From NCBI GenBank assembly GCA_015698045.1, contig BLAL01000019.1:436501-500500 (forward strand): DNA of 64,000 nt, written 5' to 3'. A model generated the notes under the pieces. That model ran no database searches and had not been told where the DNA came from. It saw nothing but the letters and a program-made list of their open reading frames with translations. Shown piece by piece: positions 61,254-64,000 of the stretch (positions are counted from its first letter, which is position 1; every line of letters starts with the position of its first letter). This stretch comes from Rhizophagus clarus. Taxonomy: Eukaryota; Glomeromycota; Glomeromycetes; Glomerales; Glomeraceae. The position numbers and the translations under genes were made by a program.

Positions 61254-62335
61254 AATAAAATTTTAGAAATTTTAAAAAAACAAAGCTAATAACGTAACAT
61301 CAAAAACTAAATTCTTTATATTTATTTATATTCATATAACTCGCCATCACATTTCTTTACAGTGTACCACAGGCCTATGGATAAAAGATTTTATGATTAA
61401 TTTCGTTAATTCGTTATGATATACGATCTACAATATAAGTATTACAAATTACATTATAATAAAAACCTGGTTGGTTTGTGAAAAAATAATAATAATTCTT
61501 TATTAATCGGTTAGAACGTAAATGTAAACATTACCATAGTAAATTTTGATTATGTAATGAACTATATAAGTAAAACTGCGCATTCTGATGATTTGACCTG
61601 CTGTAGATCCTTATGGTACGACTGTACGGAATGGTTGAATGATCATCTAATTTATGTCGTGGTACAGTAAATAGCACCGTAAATACGATTGAATTATGAT
61701 AAAAATAAACTTCCAACAAAAATTCTTCTCTTTATCACTCCCTAGTCTCTACACAACATTCAATTGTTGATTTATACCTGGTTTATTATGGATTTAATAA
61801 TTTTTATATGAAAAATTCTAAACATTCTAATATACATGCGATAATTTTTTCTTTAGATTATTTGTCCATTTTCAAATTCTTGCATGTGTGTATATCAGAA
61901 TAACATTTAATAGTTTAGACGGATTATCATTCAATTGTATTTCATTATTTCCTTAACGGTGTTCATCTTTTTTGTTTATTATTTATTATTTATTTATTTA
62001 TTTCACGTAATTACATATACTTTTTTTGCATAATAAATTTTACATCATTAATGATTAGTTGCGGCAACGAAAAATTTTTTTATAAATAGTGCAAAAATGG
62101 GTGGGCGTTTAATAAGTACACTCTATACTCGGAAAAGAGTAAGTTCCTGTTGATCATTATTCTATGAACTTTTGTTGAGCGACTTTAAAAAAATAATTAT
62201 TTTTTTTTTGCAAATGCCAGGTCTGGAGGAAACAAAATTGGGTTTACGACATTTTCACGTAGAATTTTCATTTGATTCTCAAAAGTTGATTAATTTTTTT
62301 TTTTCCGAATTGGTTAATTCTTTTATCTGACAGCG
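61254..62335. promoter_or_regulatory. Shared divergent promoter region of G and H
   Basis: It carries the same ordered blocks as the C/D interval, including TTTATTATTTATTATTTATT, the GCAACGAAAAA word, CTCTATACTC and GGTCTGGAGGAAA. It is about 250 bp longer than C/D. A 62-codon frame at 61531-61719 is not supported as a gene. Confidence 0.6.
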
Positions 62336-64000
62336 ATGTCTCAACAATACTTTCCAAATAATGATGACGATGATTACCCAGTTATCCTATTAATCGGAAA
62401 TACCGGTAAGATCTTGCGCTTATGCTTATTTAAGTTATCTTATTACAATTTTTTTTTCTAAAACCAAGGGTCTGGGAAAAGTACTCTGGGAAATTTGCTT
62501 CTGGGACAAAATAAATTTATTGTCTCTGATTCAGCTGTAAGTAATTATAATGAAAAATTTTTATATTAAATTATTCACATGAAATTCTTAATATATGGAA
62601 TATTTAAGATTTCCACAACTAAAAAATGTCAAATGGCTCCGATTGAAATAAATGAGAAAATGTTCACAGTCATTGATACACCCGGAATTTTTGAGACTGA
62701 TAAAACGAATCTAGAAATATCGAATGAGTTGGCACAAGTATTCTTGCAATGTACACGTGGAATTCAAGCCATCATAGTTGTCATGGGTGTGTAGAATGTA
62801 GAAATTTTTTAAGAAATTTTCAAATGACTAAAATATTTCCTTCATTTAAGAGGCTACTCGTTTTACCATGGAACAAAGAGACACTATTGATCGAATTACC
62901 AAACTTCTCGGCAAAGAGTCGCTAAACCACATGATTGCGGTATTTACAAAGTGCAAAAGGGCTCCAACAATAGATCCTCACTTACTCTTCAATTCATTGG
63001 TCCCAGAGCAAAAGGATTTTCTTGACAGTATCGGAAACAGATTTACTATATCACCTAATCTCGATATTTTTAGTGAACCTGATGACCCAATTGTCACACG
63101 TCATATGATGAACCTCAAGAACTATATTGTTGGTATTCCAAATTTCTACACGGCAGATATCTTTGTAAAAATTTATAGAGAAATACAGGAAACCGAGGAA
63201 AAGGAACTCCGAGAAATGCGAGAAAATCATATAAACCCTTATCAGCATTATAATACTAGTTCGATTACATTTAAAGATGTAGCTAAATGTATTATTGAAA
63301 GAGGAGGTCAATGTTTTGCTGCAGATTCAAAAGTTATTTTGCAATATGGTAAAGTCACCAAGATTTCAGAACTAGTTATTGGAGATTATGTATGTTGCGG
63401 CTTTGAGAATGGGAAGCAAATCTTTAGTGAAGTGTTTTCATTCATTCATGCCGATCGCGATGCAGTGACGGAATTTCAATTAATTGACTTCATGAAACAA
63501 GATGGATCGCTAGGTGATTATGAGATATACTATCTAGAATTTTAGTTTACTCGTTTCTCTAATAGATTTAATTTATAAAGGGACTCTGTGTGTTACTCCT
63601 GAACATCACATTTTCGTGAATGATGGTGGAACTGATTTTGTCAAAAATGTTATACCACATAAAACTAAACTATTTGTTTCTGATGGAGAGAAATTAGTTT
63701 CCATTGTTACAACTCGAATGATGAAGGTAGTATTTATTTTAAACATTTATTGAGTTGACCTGATTTATTATGTGAAGAGAAAAGAGTAAAATCTTATTAC
63801 TTTAAAATAATAAGGAACGAAGAAAAGGTTATTATAGCCCCTTGACTCGAAACGGCACTATTCTTGTCGATGATGTTCTTTGTTCATGTTACGCTTCTGC
63901 ACCGCCTTATCAATCCTTATTTAACCTTGCCCTTGCGCCATTAAAATTCTACACAAAAATTTTTCCTTCTAATCATCTGGATAAGGAGATTCATCCTTAT
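62336..64000 (+). CDS. GIN1-like: Gene H: AIG1-like GTPase fused to Hedgehog-type Hint domain, beta type (3' end outside)
   Basis: Exons: 62336-62405, 62469-62536, 62609-62786, 62851-63513, 63581-63726 and 63815 to the edge, 437 codons visible. The P-loop is GNTGSGKST with an intron inside. DTPGIFETDKTN is shared with D except that D has DAPG. VFTKCKRAPT is G4. The linker is E-rich. The Hint domain opens GQCFAADSKVILQYGKV (Gln before the catalytic Cys), then VTPEHHIFV and YYSPLTRNGTILVDDVLCSC-YA. Exon 3 is almost identical to D. The last visible residues are KEIHPY, about 25 short of the end seen in D. Confidence 0.86.

Overview
The window is AT-rich eukaryotic DNA with short introns (mostly 50-120 bp, GTAAGT/GTAATT donors and TAG/AAG acceptors), much transposon debris and expanded gene families (sacsin-like ATPases, F-box/LRR proteins, GTPase-Hint fusions). 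This mix points to an arbuscular mycorrhizal fungus (Glomeromycotina, Rhizophagus/Glomus type). The strongest pointer is a family of AIG1/GIMAP-like GTPases fused to a Hedgehog-type Hint domain. From memory, that is the architecture of GmGIN1 of Glomus mosseae.

Layout. 1-5359 (minus): 5' part of a sacsin-like gene, eight exons in a continuous frame, with a second ATPase module starting at the left edge. 5.4-18 kb: mostly non-coding, with one clear MITE (7682-8324), coding relics and an 88-bp duplication. 18.0-19.6 kb: intact F-box protein. 20.3-22.4 kb: repeated fragments of an unknown gene, invaded by pogo-like termini. 24.05-31.4 kb: GTPase-Hint block 1. 31.4-36.4 kb: a small MITE, a possible eroded gene and an 83-bp tandem array. 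36383-45624: a 9.2-kb DNA transposon with matching termini and ATG target duplications. It carries a DUF6589-like/RING-like gene, a second decayed gene and a 1.2-kb array of hairpin units. 45.6-49.7 kb: repeats. 49738-51087: intact alkaline ceramidase. 51-54 kb: repeats and one unassigned ORF. 54.08-64.0 kb: GTPase-Hint block 2, running off the right edge.

The main result is the organisation of the GTPase-Hint genes. There are eight copies in two four-gene blocks with strand order minus, plus, minus, plus. Each block is two head-to-head pairs, and each pair joins one 'alpha' gene (minus) to one 'beta' gene (plus) across a short shared intergenic region. Sequence features pair A with E, B with F, C with G and D with H, so a whole tetrad was copied. 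Block 2 looks whole as far as it is visible. In block 1, A has lost the Hint domain and B is a pseudogene, while C and D are intact. The predicted proteins join a GTP-binding switch to a self-cleaving Hint domain, so a GTPase could be released and perhaps modified at its new C-terminus. The alpha/beta pairing suggests co-expressed partners. That function is inference.
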